The notes under the pieces were generated by a model. It was not told where the DNA came from and ran no database searches. It saw only the letters and a program-made list of their open reading frames with translations. Below are positions 5,602 to 6,144 of a stretch of DNA of 6,144 bases, piece after piece. The position numbers and the translations under genes were made by a program. Source of the DNA: an uncultured Verrucomicrobiota bacterium (GTDB taxonomy: Bacteria; Verrucomicrobiota; Kiritimatiellia; RFP12; UBA1067). The DNA is taken from positions 1 through 6,144 of the forward strand of contig CAMZDY010000063.1 of NCBI GenBank assembly GCA_947305585.1, written 5' to 3'. Numbering within the stretch: position 1 is the stretch's first letter; the number at the start of each line of letters is the position of its first letter.

Positions 5602-6144
5602 TGATCTTTCCTTTCTTCGCGGTAGCCACCACCACTGCCACGTGGTTGAAAGCGGGAGCATGCTCGGCCAACGCCGTTTCGAGTTGCGGCAAGGCTACGG
5701 CCACGACCCGCGCCGATTCCGGGGTGGAAGGCGTGATGGTAACGGTGAGCGCGCCCTCCTTGGCCGAGAGCCGGATCTCGGAGCCGTCGAGCACCGTCGG
5801 CTTGAGGACGATGCGGATTTCGCCTTCGCCCTGCGCCAGGGTCGGCGTGACGGAAATCTGCGCCGCAACCGCCTCGACCACCTCGTTCACCGTTTCGACA
5901 ATGGCGATCGTGCGCGCCGAAGCCGCCTCTACGCGCACCGTTTCCGGCTGGACGATCGGCGCCGTTTGCGGCATGGCGGCTGGCTGCACCGGAGCATCAA
6001 TGGCGGCAGGCGCTTCCGACTTGGCCGGCTTTTCAAGAATAACCGGCTTTCCCGGCACAAGCGGCTTTTCCGGCTGGGCAAGCGCTTCTGGCTTGATCGG
6101 AGCCTTCACCGGAGTTTCCGGATTATCTGGAATATCCGGAGTTC
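5588..6144 (-). CDS. sctP: SctP/FliK-like needle-length regulator (5' end missing)
   Basis: The frame is open from the right edge to TGA at 5588, giving 184 complete codons of the C-terminal part; the start lies outside the window. The upstream half is proline-rich and low in complexity, with repeated PEKP, PGKP and EKPAK units, and should be extended or disordered. The last part, about 5830 down to 5630, looks like a FliK/SctP C-terminal domain: GEGEIRIVLKP, then DGSEIRLSAKEGALTVTITP and an ALPQLETALAEHAPAF helix. This matches the flagellar hook-length pattern in which a beta sheet of EIRL/LTV strands is followed by a helix. Such proteins are secreted rulers that trigger the SctU specificity switch. 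Position just before sctQ is the usual place. The GTG at 6109 is an internal valine codon, because the same proline-rich frame continues past it to the edge. Confidence 0.78.
   Translation of the reverse strand, partial: TPDIPDNPETPVKAPIKPEALAQPEKPLVPGKPVILEKPAKSEAPAAIDAPVQPAAMPQTAPIVQPETVRVEAASARTIAIVETVNEVVEAVAAQISVTPTLAQGEGEIRIVLKPTVLDGSEIRLSAKEGALTVTITPSTPESARVVAVALPQLETALAEHAPAFNHVAVVVATAKKGKINETA
5609..5612 (-). promoter_or_regulatory. Ribosome binding site of sctQ, inside sctP
   Basis: The minus strand reads AGGA within AAAGGAAAG, 7 nt before the ATG at 5601. It supports that start over the upstream one at 5661 and lies in the last codons of sctP. Confidence 0.6.

Noticed and set aside
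5602..5661. Upstream start for sctQ at 5661
   Set aside because: It would add a tryptophan-rich 20-residue segment wholly overlapping sctP; the ATG at 5601 has its own ribosome binding site.

Overview
This window holds the export-apparatus half of a type III secretion system (T3SS, injectisome) operon, all on the minus strand, read from the right edge to the left. In transcription order the genes are: the 3' part of an SctP/FliK-like needle-length regulator (sctP), the sorting-platform protein SctQ, the core export-apparatus membrane proteins SctR, SctS, SctT and SctU, an ECF-type sigma factor, an 88-residue protein of unknown function, a CesT-family secretion chaperone, and the 5' part of an unrecognised gene that runs off the left edge. 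No gene on the plus strand is convincing; the long plus-strand frames are antisense shadows of high-GC coding sequence.

The genes are packed very tightly. sctP overlaps sctQ by 14 nt, sctQ and sctR are 6 nt apart, sctR/sctS and sctU/sigma overlap by 4 nt (ATGA), sctS/sctT by 4 nt (GTGA), and sctT/sctU by 8 nt. Longer gaps appear only after the sigma factor (42, 13 and 31 nt). There is no stretch above 300 nt without a gene. I saw no tRNA, rRNA, insertion sequence, CRISPR array, terminator or convincing promoter, so this looks like the inside of one long transcript.

The products fit together as follows. SctR, SctS and SctT form the inner-membrane export gate. SctU is the gate-associated substrate-specificity switch and carries the intact self-cleavage motif NPTH. 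SctQ builds the cytoplasmic sorting platform, and SctP probably measures needle length and triggers the SctU switch. The downstream genes look like the regulatory and substrate side: a sigma factor coupled to sctU, a small protein, a chaperone, and a helix-rich protein that could be a secreted substrate. A sigma factor, small protein and CesT-like chaperone in a row offers a possible secretion-coupled regulatory switch, analogous in logic to ExsA/ExsE/ExsC of Pseudomonas but with an ECF sigma factor as the activator.

The organism is a diderm bacterium with GC-rich DNA (estimated by eye at about 60%). The unfamiliar accessory genes may point to a lineage outside the well-studied proteobacterial pathogens, but the window does not allow a firm taxonomic call.
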